This document shows, in pieces, positions 7,658 through 16,347 of a stretch of DNA of 64,000 bases. Under the pieces are notes generated by a model, which saw nothing but the letters and a program-made list of their open reading frames with translations, searched no databases and was not told the origin of the DNA. Source of the stretch: Terripilifer sp031921685 (lineage in GTDB: Bacteria; Pseudomonadota; Alphaproteobacteria; Rhizobiales; Beijerinckiaceae); NCBI RefSeq assembly GCF_031921685.1, contig NZ_JAPDHU010000002.1:1736001-1800000 (forward strand), given 5' to 3'. A program made the translations under genes and the position numbers. Numbering within the stretch: position 1 is the stretch's first letter; each line of letters begins with the position of its first letter.

Positions 7658-9196
7658 CTAGATTTCTGAGGGTTGCGGTCTCTTTCGCCGTGGCTGGGCT
7701 TCACGGTAATACGTCCCCAACGACAGACCCGCGAGCAAGAGACAGAACCCGAGCGCCAAGGGAGAATAGAACGCTTCCTCTTGCAGAACGGCATTGGCCG
7801 AGAGCGTGATCACGCTGACAAAGGCGAAGAGGAATTCGGGGTTTCGCGTCGTCAACAAAAGCCGTCGCGCGACAAAGGCGATGGCCATGAGGAAGCCGAA
7901 GAAAACGAAGCTGCCGATCCCCATCTGATAAAGCATCACGCCAACAGCGCTTTCGACAGGAAGCGACGCGGCACCGGCTGCTTGAGCCTGGTCCCAGCTC
8001 AGATTGAAACTCGTGGTCGACAAATTGCCACCAAGGCCCAGCCCCTGTCCAAAGGGATTGGCGAGAAACGCACGGATGCCTGCGATGAGTCCCAAGACGT
8101 GGTAGTCACCATAGGTCATGCCGTAGAGCACGGCGGCCAAGGACCAGGCCACGGAGATGAGAACCACGCCGGCGAGCGTGAAATTGGCCAAGGCCGGTCG
8201 ATAGATGAGACGCGCGCCGAGCGCCACGAGCAACATGAACATCGCGCCTTTGGAGCCGATGACCAGAAGCAACGGCAGCGCCGCGAGGGGCAGAAGCCAG
8301 TGGCCGCGAAAGAGAAGCCACGCCGACATGATGCTGAGAGCATAAGCAAAACTGATCGGATGGAAATTAGGACCGCCGACACGAAAGACCTTCGGTAAGG
8401 CATCGCCGAAAAACGATGTATTGAAAAAATTTGCGATCATCACGTCCTGAAGGCCGAGGAAAACGTAACCCGTATCCCTGAGCGCCTTCTCCCATACGCC
8501 CGTCTCGATTTGCCGTGTGATACCCCGCTCGATGTAAAGATCGCCGTGGAAGAGACCGAGGAAGTTCATCGTGAACGTCAGCTCGGCATAGCCATAAACG
8601 ATCACCAAGGCAGCGAGCCAACGCAAGCTCCGCCTGATATCTATGCGATAGAGGCTCGCGGCAATCAGGGCGATATAGAAACAGGCAAGCGGTATGATCG
8701 TGTTACGAAAATAGACAACCGCATCTCTCGGATCGCCCCGCACAACCCCGATCAGAAGATAAAAGCCGATCACGCCACCAAGTGCGATACTGAGAAAAAA
8801 CCATGGTCTAAGTTCGATGATCGCGCGAGCCCGTTGCTGCAAGGAAGCAAAAAAGAACAGCGCGAACGCCGTCATCAAGATAACGAAGTTGGATCCTCTG
8901 AGGGCATCGAACGTCTCATTGCTGGAGACATAGGGCGTCAGCCAGGCAACGATGAGATTTTGGTAGAGAAAAGCACAAATGACGATGACCGGAACGCTCG
9001 TCGGGATGACGACCACAACAACCAAGGTCAGGATGAATGTCGCCAAAATGCCGAACGGCGGCCAGATCGCGATAGCCACGATCGAGGCCATCGTTACGAC
9101 GATCGCGATACATATGTCGAGGAGCGCCTCGATTTGAGACGAGCTCAAGCGGCGCCGACGTGCCTCGATCGACGATGTTGCACTTGAGCTGCTCAT
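7658..9196 (-). CDS. Wzy-like / O-antigen-ligase-like polysaccharide polymerase
   Basis: 512 aa, almost entirely hydrophobic spans separated by short loops, with a longer loop in the middle (about residues 215-265) as in Wzy and WaaL proteins. Segments such as GFYLLIGVVRGDP and FRVGGPNFHPISFAYALSIM resemble the EPS-type family in which repeat units are joined on the periplasmic side of the inner membrane. The ATG lies 26 bases after the GH5 gene, and Wzz, GH5 and Wzy run in one direction as a likely operon. Polymerase rather than ligase is chosen from context: Wzz and Wzx genes nearby and no lipopolysaccharide core genes. Confidence 0.75.
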   Translation of the reverse strand: MSSSSATSSIEARRRRLSSSQIEALLDICIAIVVTMASIVAIAIWPPFGILATFILTLVVVVVIPTSVPVIVICAFLYQNLIVAWLTPYVSSNETFDALRGSNFVILMTAFALFFFASLQQRARAIIELRPWFFLSIALGGVIGFYLLIGVVRGDPRDAVVYFRNTIIPLACFYIALIAASLYRIDIRRSLRWLAALVIVYGYAELTFTMNFLGLFHGDLYIERGITRQIETGVWEKALRDTGYVFLGLQDVMIANFFNTSFFGDALPKVFRVGGPNFHPISFAYALSIMSAWLLFRGHWLLPLAALPLLLVIGSKGAMFMLLVALGARLIYRPALANFTLAGVVLISVAWSLAAVLYGMTYGDYHVLGLIAGIRAFLANPFGQGLGLGGNLSTTSFNLSWDQAQAAGAASLPVESAVGVMLYQMGIGSFVFFGFLMAIAFVARRLLLTTRNPEFLFAFVSVITLSANAVLQEEAFYSPLALGFCLLLAGLSLGTYYREAQPRRKRPQPSEI

Positions 9197-9222
9197 TGCC
9201 GAACCGCCTTAGCTCGCCGCTT

Positions 9223-10350
9223 CTACTTGCCTAAAAGCGCTGTGATCATTGATGTGTCGAATACCGCCGTGCTCTGGCGGCTGCGAATGAAACCAAAACC
9301 CTGATCGAGCTCCCAATAAGTCCAGCCGATCCGATTGGCCTCCGCCGCCTGGCGGACGCTGCGCACCCACGTCGTTCGACTCTTGGCATCGACACAAAAG
9401 TTGAGCACGCCAAATTCGTTGACGATGACCGGACATGCCGTCTTGGCGGACCAGCGCTGAAGCGCCTTGAAGTCCGAGGAAATCCGATCGGTTGTCCAGG
9501 GCACCGCCAGCTCTTTTTCGATCAGGTCCGCGGCTTCGACATCTCCCGCCGCGCGGCGCGCGGCAATGAGCTGCTGAATTTGCGGAAGCGTCTTCGTCGC
9601 CGGAAATGGCAGATTGGAGATACGGGCCAGGGGCGACATCTCCCAGGTCTGGCATTGATGCGTGAAGGCCAGCGGCGCGTAATAGTGAATGGCGGCGATT
9701 TGATTTTGATCCGCCAGCGGCGGCGTATGTTCAATTTCCCAAGTCCCTTGAAAGCGCGCCGGTCCCCAAATCAGCGTGTGAAGCGGACATTTCGCCCGCA
9801 CGCTCTCGGCAAGCCTGTCGCGCAGTCCCAGCCAAGCCGTCCGTTCCATGGGAGGCTCATTCAGCAATTCAGGATAAACGGTTGCTGTCGGTAGATCGGC
9901 GATGACGGCGCGAAGAATGGCCCACGCCTGCTCGACTCTGACGGCCGCCGCGGTTGCATCCTTCTGAAAGGCGCCATGAAGATTGGCTGATGGATGCATG
10001 TCGACCATCACCGCGAAACCAAGCTTCGTCAGCTCGGCAATCGCTTCGTGAAGGCGGCGGGGAAACGCCTTGCTGTCGGCAATAATCAAGTCGCCATCCA
10101 CCGGAAGCCGGACGGTCTCAAAGCCGGTTTGACGGAGTTTTTCCAAAACATCGCGCCCTGGCGCAAGCCCTTGCGCTTTGTCGACCCAGCCCGGAAGATT
10201 GAAACCGCGCGATGGCATCGGACGCGCGGGCGCGGCGCTGGCATGTCCGGAGGCAGAAAGAGCAAGCGCGCCGAGCAGGGTTTCTCGCCGCGATAAGGCC
10301 GTTCCTCGCCGAGGGACATTCGCAGGTCGGCCGGCAGATCGCCCTTTCAT
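9223..10350 (-). CDS. Glycoside hydrolase family 5 (cellulase-like), Tat-exported
   Basis: 375 aa. The N-terminus has a twin-arginine signal (SRRETLLGALALSASG, residues 20-35, cleavage near ASA). The catalytic domain shows the GH5 landmarks: RLPVDGD, HPSANLHG, the acid/base Glu165 in NEPP, HYY at 222-224, and the nucleophile Glu312 in VIVNEFG. Such retaining endo-beta-glycanases in EPS loci trim or release the polymer in the periplasm. It lies 16 bases downstream of the Wzz gene and 26 bases upstream of the Wzy gene, which ties it to chain processing. The bond specificity (beta-1,4 or other) is not certain. All key residues are present. Confidence 0.85.
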   Translation of the reverse strand: MKGRSAGRPANVPRRGTALSRRETLLGALALSASGHASAAPARPMPSRGFNLPGWVDKAQGLAPGRDVLEKLRQTGFETVRLPVDGDLIIADSKAFPRRLHEAIAELTKLGFAVMVDMHPSANLHGAFQKDATAAAVRVEQAWAILRAVIADLPTATVYPELLNEPPMERTAWLGLRDRLAESVRAKCPLHTLIWGPARFQGTWEIEHTPPLADQNQIAAIHYYAPLAFTHQCQTWEMSPLARISNLPFPATKTLPQIQQLIAARRAAGDVEAADLIEKELAVPWTTDRISSDFKALQRWSAKTACPVIVNEFGVLNFCVDAKSRTTWVRSVRQAAEANRIGWTYWELDQGFGFIRSRQSTAVFDTSMITALLGK

Positions 10351-10366
10351 GGCCAGCCCCGCTTCC

Positions 10367-11719
10367 TCATTTCTGCTTTAGAGGCCCGAGCATCAGGGCC
10401 AGGCCCGATCCGAAAATGAGACCGAGCAATGCGCTGGCCGGAAGGATCAGCGACGGCCTCGGCCAAGTCGGACGTGCCGGCGCCGTAGCAGTCGCGATAA
10501 CCCGCGCCTCGGAAGGTTGCAGCCCCTGCATCTGCAACGTCTCTTGCGCGCGCTTCAGAAAATCATCCAGGACCACGCGAGCCGCCTGCGCCCGGGCTTC
10601 CAATTGCCGAAGCTGCACTTGCGCGATGTCGGAGCTCTTGGACTGATTTCTGAGATCATCGAGCTTCGACTGCAGCTTCTTGGCGGTTTGCACGGCAAGA
10701 TTATATTCGGACTTGCGCTCCTGTTGTATTCTCCCAGCCTCCGCCGCCATCAGCCATCTCACGCGCTCCAATTCGGATTGCTGGCGCTCGATGACGGGAT
10801 GGCGAGGACCATAGACCATCGCCGAATTGGCAAGTGCTGTCGCGCGCTGATTGTAATCGTCGCGCAGACGATCGATGGCGCCGCTCGAAACAACCCGCGA
10901 GAGCCGCGCCAGGCCATTGACAGATGTGCCCGCCGCTTGCGCCAGATTGTATTTATCCTGCGCCTGATCGACATCGTTCTGTGCGGTGATGAGCTGCGTC
11001 GTCAGTTGATCGATCTGAGATTGCAGCGTGCCACCGGCCGTACCGGTCAGAATATTATGCTCGACTTTAAAGTCTTCGATCGCACGATCGGCATCGCTGA
11101 CGCTTTTCTGCAGGCTGCCTATTCTTTCGGTCAGAAGCGTATTTGCATCGTTATTGGCAAGCTCTCTCTCCTTCGACAGGCTCGCTTTGTAATGATTGAC
11201 GATGGCATTGGCGATCCGAGCCGCTTTGTCGGACGATTCAGACGCGAAGTTGACGTTGACGACATAGGTCAGTCCCTTGCGCTCGACCGAGACTTTGTCC
11301 TGAAAGCGCTTAAAGGCCGCCTCTGAACTATCCTCCGAACCGAACAGCGAGAACAGACGCGCCAGGAGGCCCCGATCAGCGAATTCGGGATCCTTGTCCA
11401 TGCCCTGGGTCTTGAAAACGTCGATCAGCAGGTTCCTCGATTCAATGACGAAAACCTGGCTGGCGATGGCGGCGCTGTCCGCGCCGATCCCGGGAAGGAC
11501 ACTGCTCAGATTGGTGGCGCGTGAATCGCGTGGATCGATCAGGACGGAAGCCGTCGCCGTATATCGAGGCTTGGTCACGGCGAGATAGAGAAGGGCCGCG
11601 AGCAGAGCGATGACCATCGTTGCCAATACGGCCCTGCGGCGCGCCCAGAGGATATGCCAGGTCGCATGGAAGTCGAACAGCGGCGGCAGCGCGTGCTCGT
11701 CCGAATTGGCCGATGTCAT
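10367..11719 (-). CDS. Wzz/GumC-type polysaccharide chain-length protein without kinase
   Basis: 450 aa from the ATG at 11719, which has a GGGGAAAA ribosome site; a TTG 24 bases upstream has poor spacing and is rejected. An N-terminal span (RAVLATMVIALLAALLYLAV) is followed by the Wzz motif (PRYTATASVLIDPRD), a long periplasmic coiled coil (about residues 150-390), the Pro-rich TAPARPTWPRPS segment and a C-terminal span. This co-polymerase sets EPS chain length with Wzy. The protein ends after the second span, so the cytoplasmic tyrosine kinase domain found in many GumC/ExoP proteins is absent, and no separate kinase gene is seen nearby. It is the first gene of a wzz-GH5-wzy run. Confidence 0.88.
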   Translation of the reverse strand: MTSANSDEHALPPLFDFHATWHILWARRRAVLATMVIALLAALLYLAVTKPRYTATASVLIDPRDSRATNLSSVLPGIGADSAAIASQVFVIESRNLLIDVFKTQGMDKDPEFADRGLLARLFSLFGSEDSSEAAFKRFQDKVSVERKGLTYVVNVNFASESSDKAARIANAIVNHYKASLSKERELANNDANTLLTERIGSLQKSVSDADRAIEDFKVEHNILTGTAGGTLQSQIDQLTTQLITAQNDVDQAQDKYNLAQAAGTSVNGLARLSRVVSSGAIDRLRDDYNQRATALANSAMVYGPRHPVIERQQSELERVRWLMAAEAGRIQQERKSEYNLAVQTAKKLQSKLDDLRNQSKSSDIAQVQLRQLEARAQAARVVLDDFLKRAQETLQMQGLQPSEARVIATATAPARPTWPRPSLILPASALLGLIFGSGLALMLGPLKQK

Positions 11720-11780
11720 CCGTTTTCCCCGACGCGCGCGCAAACTCCCGATTTCAGGCTACCGCAGTATACCGAGCTAA

Positions 11781-11797
11781 GATTAGCCGTTCGTTAA
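11781..11797. promoter_or_regulatory. Motif upstream of wzz shared with the GNAT/GINT1-N divergent region
   Basis: GATTAGCCGTTCGTTAA lies about 60 bases before the Wzz start. A similar string, CATTAGCCATTGGTAAA, sits at 14791-14807; 13 of 17 positions agree. This could be a shared operator in EPS promoters, but two copies are thin evidence. Confidence 0.2.
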
Positions 11798-11922
11798 GGT
11801 TACCCGTCGGCATGCGAAAGGAGAATATATGCGCTTTATCAAATGAATGGCGGGAACACAGGCCAGCTCAGAAGCTTTAACATGACAAGAGGGACTGCAG
11901 CCTCTTTCCTGAAGGGGATGGC

Positions 11923-13038
11923 CTACGAAGCGGGCTCCGATCGGCTTTTGGAACGACCTCGGATCAGGCGTCCGGCGACGGCTCTGCTCAGCGGCAGCTT
12001 GTCGATCACCAGCTGTGTCGCGCCGCCCAGGAAGCTGCCGATCTGATGAACCTGCCACATCGGCGATGCCAGCCCGCCAAACTTGCGCTTATAGGGCTCG
12101 TCGCCAATCGTGAAATCGAGGTAGGCCTCGCCGCGTCTGATGCAATCTTCTGCGATCTTCTCGAACAGCAAACTGCCGATCGACTGCTTGGCGTAGGTCG
12201 CCGCATCGAAGCCGACCAGGATGACGAGAAAGGCGTTTCGATGCGCCAGTCCAAGCGCGCCGGCGATCGGCCGACCATCCATCCAAATGGCATAGGTGCG
12301 GGCGAAACGGCCCAGTCCCTCCGTGGCCACCGCCGCGTAGAACGCGTAGTAGGATGGCAATTGAAGAAGATCTGCGGGCCCCCTGCTCCCGTCGAAACGC
12401 TTGCCCCGATAAACCCTCAAAGCCTCGCATATCGTTTGGATCGCCGCTGGCTTCTCGACGCTGGAAAACGATACGTCCCCCATGCGGTGAAGCTGCCGCG
12501 ATTTCTTGTCCAACCGTTTTCGATAGGATCGACTGAGACGCGCCTCTCGCCAGGCCGCGAAGCTGGATTCCAATTTACTGGCATAGGCACTCACGTTCAT
12601 GCTGGCGCGCCCATTGACGTTAAATAGACGCTCCAATGGCAGAAACGGGTCGACGATCTTGCCGATACGCAGAATATCGTAGGGCTTGATGCAATTGCGG
12701 ATCGCGGCAGTCACGGCCGCATCTTCGATGATACGCTGAAAAGTCGCATGGTCGACGACCGGCGAGATGTAATCGCAGACGTCCATGTCGGCGAAACCGA
12801 CAATTTTAAGCACGGCGTATCGGCGTTTCACCATGGGGAGTACCATGGCGAGGCGGGCACCGGACCGCTCCCGCACGGCGATAACGAGCGGCTCGACATC
12901 GCCACGCGCTATGATCTTCTCGTAAAGATTGGTGAGCCAAATGGGATGCTGAAACGCCGTTGCCGCCGAATTCGAGAAGAGAGCCGCATATTCCTTCGAT
13001 CGGAAATCGAATGAATTCTCGATCGTAACCTCGAACAT
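11923..13038 (-). CDS. CelD/BcsL-like GNAT acyltransferase
   Basis: 371 aa from the ATG at 13038. A GTG at 13131 would add 31 Ser-rich residues with no domain character, so it is not preferred. The layout matches CelD-family proteins of rhizobial polysaccharide loci: an N-terminal half with ATAFQHPIWLTNLYEKI, a basic linker SYRKRLDKKSRQL, and a C-terminal GNAT fold (ARTYAIWMDGRPIAGALGLA, then YLDFTIGDEPYKRKFG). These enzymes probably transfer an acyl or amino-acyl group to a glycan or lipid precursor. In this cluster it is a candidate for decorating the EPS repeat unit (inference). It stands alone between wzz and a small hypothetical gene, all on the minus strand. Confidence 0.8.
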   Translation of the reverse strand: MFEVTIENSFDFRSKEYAALFSNSAATAFQHPIWLTNLYEKIIARGDVEPLVIAVRERSGARLAMVLPMVKRRYAVLKIVGFADMDVCDYISPVVDHATFQRIIEDAAVTAAIRNCIKPYDILRIGKIVDPFLPLERLFNVNGRASMNVSAYASKLESSFAAWREARLSRSYRKRLDKKSRQLHRMGDVSFSSVEKPAAIQTICEALRVYRGKRFDGSRGPADLLQLPSYYAFYAAVATEGLGRFARTYAIWMDGRPIAGALGLAHRNAFLVILVGFDAATYAKQSIGSLLFEKIAEDCIRRGEAYLDFTIGDEPYKRKFGGLASPMWQVHQIGSFLGGATQLVIDKLPLSRAVAGRLIRGRSKSRSEPAS

Positions 13039-13280
13039 GTGATCTAAACCGCTGCGAGAGCTATTGTTAGACACGACGGCCGACGAGTTTCTCGAGGATG
13101 GGGAAGAAGCCCCAAACGAGCAGGCGGTCACGGTCAGAGGCTGCGCTTAAGAAATGTGGCCGTGACGATAGACGCCTTGCCTGTACGGTAAAGGCAGGAC
13201 GTTAAATCATTGAATATGAGGATAGCCCGTTTTTCGGCAAATGAAACGGGATCGCCGGAACAGCAACGATCTTGGCCGAC

Positions 13281-13628
13281 TTAGAAAGCCACCGGCTTGT
13301 CGATAGGCTTGCCCGCCTGATGCAGATAGTCCGCAGCAATGCTCAGATCGTATTTGGCGAATTCCTGCTTGAAAAGCAGAGCATCAGCCTCTTCCAAAAA
13401 CCAGACATGCGCCTGGCCTTCGGAACGGGCGAGAGCACCGAGAAAATCGTGCGTCGCAACCTTTTGCCGTTCGGCGACGAAAGTCATGACGTCGTAGTCG
13501 AGAGCAACGCGAAGCGGAACCGCTACGGTCTGGCGCGCACGGAGCCTCAGCAACCAATGACGAATATTCGATTGAATACCGACGCCATGCGGAAGGATGT
13601 AAGAGAATAGATGTTTGAAGACGGACAT
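13281..13628 (-). CDS. Conserved-looking hypothetical protein (115 aa)
   Basis: 115 aa from the ATG at 13628; a TTG five codons upstream is possible. Not recognised. The sequence is mixed hydrophobic and charged with an Arg-rich stretch (HWLLRLRARQTVAVPLR), then DYDVMTFVAERQKVATHDFL and a C-terminal helix region. There is no signal peptide or clear membrane span. It could be a small cytoplasmic helper of the EPS cluster. It is flanked by about 240 and 170 bases without genes and has no strong ribosome site, so it may have its own promoter. Codon use looks like that of a real gene. Confidence 0.5.
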   Translation of the reverse strand: MSVFKHLFSYILPHGVGIQSNIRHWLLRLRARQTVAVPLRVALDYDVMTFVAERQKVATHDFLGALARSEGQAHVWFLEEADALLFKQEFAKYDLSIAADYLHQAGKPIDKPVAF

Positions 13629-13793
13629 CGAAACGATCTGCAAAACGTGGAATTGCGCCGGGTTCCGCTAGCCGAGAAATCTGGCCAAACTATTGCAACA
13701 ACGAGTGGCTAGAAGCGAGCCGCACAGGTTTGAAGCATAGAACCGTCGTGGGGGTCAAGTATCCCAGAGTTTTCAGATACATCCGCTATAATT

Positions 13794-13809
13794 GAATACC
13801 TCGGTATTC
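13794..13809. repeat. Perfect 7-2-7 palindrome just after the GNAT stop
   Basis: GAATACC-TC-GGTATTC ends two bases outside the minus-strand GNAT gene. The two-base spacer is too short for a good RNA loop, so a protein-binding site or a weak terminator core are both possible. Confidence 0.4.
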
Positions 13810-13811
13810 CG

Positions 13812-14696
13812 TCAAGGACCGAACAAAACAAGCTCCGTAAACGTCAAATCCCCCAGGGGCGGAGGATTTGGCCCTTTGACATACTTAACGCCCCGATCGT
13901 CGAAATAGCGCCCGACGAGATTGGGCACCGATGCAACGGCATCGACAAGTGTGATGAACATTCCTTTCCGCAGAAGGAACCGCCCAAGCGCGCCGGCACA
14001 GCGGCTCAGCTCCGTCATATCGCGGCAATAGATGACCTGGCACGTCGGCACCAGGCCGCCCCAACTTTTGCGCGACATCAATACGAACGGATAGGCCGCT
14101 TCCTGGTCCACGCAGAGCAAAGACCAGCATCCCAAGGCTGCATGTTCGAGAAGCATGCGCCTCTCGCTCTCAGGCAGCATCGCCAGCTCCGGCAAGTCCG
14201 GCTTGACCTCCAAGACGCGATAGGACGAGCGCATCGAATTCAACACCGGAAGGAAAGCGAACTGCCCTTTGGAAAAGAGACGAAAGCCGAGTGCTTCGTT
14301 GACCTTTCTCGTATCGGGCGCCGGCGAGACATTGATGAAGGTCACGGTCCTCTGCCGCAAAAGCACCGCGATCATTTTGCTCGCGTAGGGACGATAGTCG
14401 ACATCCACGTACCAGCTCGAAAGATTGCAGCGAACATGCTCTCCTTCCGGCCCCTGGTGAAGAACATAGATCGTCAGAACGACGCCGACGACCTTGCCCT
14501 CGATCTCCAAGACGAAACCATAGCGGGGAAAGTCGGCCACCGCCGGCATCTGCGACTGCCGGGAAAGCGCTTGCGCCCAGTAGCCGCGATCGCGCTGAGG
14601 AAATCCCCGGCACAGGCAGCTCATGACCTCCTCCCAATCGGCTTCAGCGATCGGGCGGCAATTCAGACCAACCGGTATCTTGCCAAGCACTGCCAT
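13812..14696 (-). CDS. GNAT-family acyltransferase of the EPS cluster
   Basis: 294 aa from the ATG at 14696, which has an AGAGGTG ribosome site; the GTG six bases earlier lies inside that site. The N-terminal half (about residues 10-150) has the GNAT pattern: CRPIAEADWEEVMSCLCRGF, then GFVLEIEGKVVGVVLTIYVL and SSWYVDVDYRPYASKMI, ending NVSPAPDTRKVNEALGFRLF. The C-terminal half is a second, more diverged fold and may be a degenerate GNAT repeat. Likely cytoplasmic. It faces away from the GINT1-N gene across a 172-base shared promoter region. It may acylate an EPS sugar (inference). Confidence 0.72.
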   Translation of the reverse strand: MAVLGKIPVGLNCRPIAEADWEEVMSCLCRGFPQRDRGYWAQALSRQSQMPAVADFPRYGFVLEIEGKVVGVVLTIYVLHQGPEGEHVRCNLSSWYVDVDYRPYASKMIAVLLRQRTVTFINVSPAPDTRKVNEALGFRLFSKGQFAFLPVLNSMRSSYRVLEVKPDLPELAMLPESERRMLLEHAALGCWSLLCVDQEAAYPFVLMSRKSWGGLVPTCQVIYCRDMTELSRCAGALGRFLLRKGMFITLVDAVASVPNLVGRYFDDRGVKYVKGPNPPPLGDLTFTELVLFGP

Positions 14697-14790
14697 GGTC
14701 ACCTCTGGAGCGACACGTTCCTTGGTGACTGATCATGATACAGTTTGGCTTCTAACGAATTCTTGCCGCCGAGAACCGTGGCCGCTCGAA

Positions 14791-14807
14791 CATTAGCCAT
14801 TGGTAAA
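14791..14807. promoter_or_regulatory. Second copy of the TTAGCC motif, between divergent EPS genes
   Basis: CATTAGCCATTGGTAAA lies 62 bases before the GINT1-N gene and about 95 bases before the divergent GNAT gene. It resembles the string at 11781-11797. A binding site for an EPS regulator is possible but unproven. Confidence 0.2.
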
Positions 14808-14868
14808 ACAATCCCGGAGTAACCTTTGCGGCGAAGCGGGTCCTGGCCACCAAGCTGCGGGCGGAGCT

Positions 14869-16347
14869 ATGCCGGCCATTGATGTCATCGTTCCGCCGAT
14901 CGCGCCGCGTGGCTGGCAGAAGCTTCTCATCGAGCGCCTTCAGGCGGAAGGACATGATGTCGCCGTCCTGCATCAGCCCGAAGCGGCGCGCTGGCCCCTC
15001 ACCACGACCTCCATCCTAGCCCTGGAACGACGTCTCTTCCGCCGAAAAGCCTTCAGCCTGGCTGCGCCAACCCCGCAAATCCCGCAAGCACTGCGGCCTC
15101 GGCGCCCCAGCCTGCGCCTCGACCTCACGGGATCGGCGGCTCCCACCGAAACGCCAACCATCTCTTTCACGTTCAACGGACATGATCTGGATACGTCCGT
15201 CGCGACGACGGCGGCGGCGGGCACCATGCCCGTTGTCGAGGCCCGTCTGGATCGAACGACCGTCATCGGCCGCGCGCGGCCAATGATCGACAGACGGGAA
15301 TCGACGGCCTTGGCGGCGGAAGACATCTTTGCGCGCGCGGTCACCCTCGCCGTTTCCGTCGTTCACAGCTTCTTTGACGGCCGGATCGGCACTCAGGCTC
15401 AACTGGGCGAAGGCTTTGACGGGGGCGACGCCTCGCCGTTCCTGCGCTCGTATCTGACCCAAGCCCTGCCCCGCCTGACACGCGAAGCCATCCGTCGCCT
15501 ATCCTATCGTCATGCTCACTGGCACGTCGGCTATCGTTTCGACGCCGTTGCCAGCGTTGCGGAGGACGGCAAGCTCGGAACGGGATGGTCGGTTCTGCCA
15601 AGCCCCGCCGATCATTTCTATGCCGACCCTTTCGCCTTTCAGTGGCAGGGGCAGGACTTCCTCTTCGTCGAGGATTATCCCCACGCGACAGGCAAGGCGG
15701 TCATCTCCGTCGTTCCGTTCGACTCCCGTCAAACGCCACAACAACCTCAAATCGTCCTGGAGGAGCCGCATCATCTCTCCTATCCGCAGGTGTTTGAACG
15801 TGACGGCGTGATCTGGATGCTGCCCGAGGCCAGCGCCAGCGGACGGCTGACGCTCTACCGCGCCGTTGAATTTCCGTACCGTTGGACGCCGGACACGATC
15901 CTGCTGGAGGGCGAGATCTCCGACGCCACCCTGCTCGATCACAACGGCCTCCTCTGGCTGTTTGCCACCCTGCGCGACGGATATGGCAGCACGTCCGATA
16001 CGCTCGCGGTGTTCTACGCATCTCAACTCCGGGGCCCGTGGAAACAGCATGCCCTCAATCCGATCGTCATCGACCACCGCATGGCGCGCCCCGGCGGAGC
16101 CTTCGTGCGCACCCGATCCGGGCGCCTCGTTCTTCCCCTGCAAGACGGATCGCTTGGCTATGGCGGCGGTCTTGGTCTGGCCGAACTCGTGCATCTCGAC
16201 CGGGAGAAAATGCGCCTCTCTTCACCGCAACCGATCGCGACGGAGGGCGATTGGCTCTACCTGCAAATCCACACGCTGAATCGGAGCGGCCAGCTGGAGG
16301 TCATCGACGGCATCGGCGCCATGCGCAAAAGCTCACGCACGAAGTAG
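14869..16347 (+). CDS. GINT1-N-like beta-propeller protein of the EPS cluster
   Basis: 492 aa from the ATG at 14869, which has a GGCGGAG ribosome site; an in-frame TTG at 14800 is rejected. The N-terminal 200 residues resemble a formyltransferase- or glycosyltransferase-like Rossmann start (PAIDVIVPPIAPRGWQKLLI). The C-terminal part (about 230-480) is rich in repeated WQGQDFLFVEDY-, VIWMLPEASASG- and LLWLFATLRDG-type blades, matching the domain known from plant glucosamine inositolphosphorylceramide transferase N-termini, a GH43-like propeller common in bacterial polysaccharide loci. The role is likely sugar or acyl transfer or glycan binding. Its end overlaps the convergent GT4 gene by 15 bases. 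Confidence 0.7.
   Translation: MPAIDVIVPPIAPRGWQKLLIERLQAEGHDVAVLHQPEAARWPLTTTSILALERRLFRRKAFSLAAPTPQIPQALRPRRPSLRLDLTGSAAPTETPTISFTFNGHDLDTSVATTAAAGTMPVVEARLDRTTVIGRARPMIDRRESTALAAEDIFARAVTLAVSVVHSFFDGRIGTQAQLGEGFDGGDASPFLRSYLTQALPRLTREAIRRLSYRHAHWHVGYRFDAVASVAEDGKLGTGWSVLPSPADHFYADPFAFQWQGQDFLFVEDYPHATGKAVISVVPFDSRQTPQQPQIVLEEPHHLSYPQVFERDGVIWMLPEASASGRLTLYRAVEFPYRWTPDTILLEGEISDATLLDHNGLLWLFATLRDGYGSTSDTLAVFYASQLRGPWKQHALNPIVIDHRMARPGGAFVRTRSGRLVLPLQDGSLGYGGGLGLAELVHLDREKMRLSSPQPIATEGDWLYLQIHTLNRSGQLEVIDGIGAMRKSSRTK

Noticed and set aside
7673..8398. Long plus-strand frame across the Wzy gene
   Set aside because: Its Arg/Glu/Lys-rich product mirrors the hydrophobic codons of the membrane protein on the other strand.
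8510..9187. Second long plus-strand frame across the Wzy gene
   Set aside because: Same reason: a charged, Asp/Arg-rich antisense translation of a membrane protein gene.
10517..11326. 269-codon plus-strand frame
   Set aside because: Antisense to the Wzz gene; no recognisable motif and no ribosome site.
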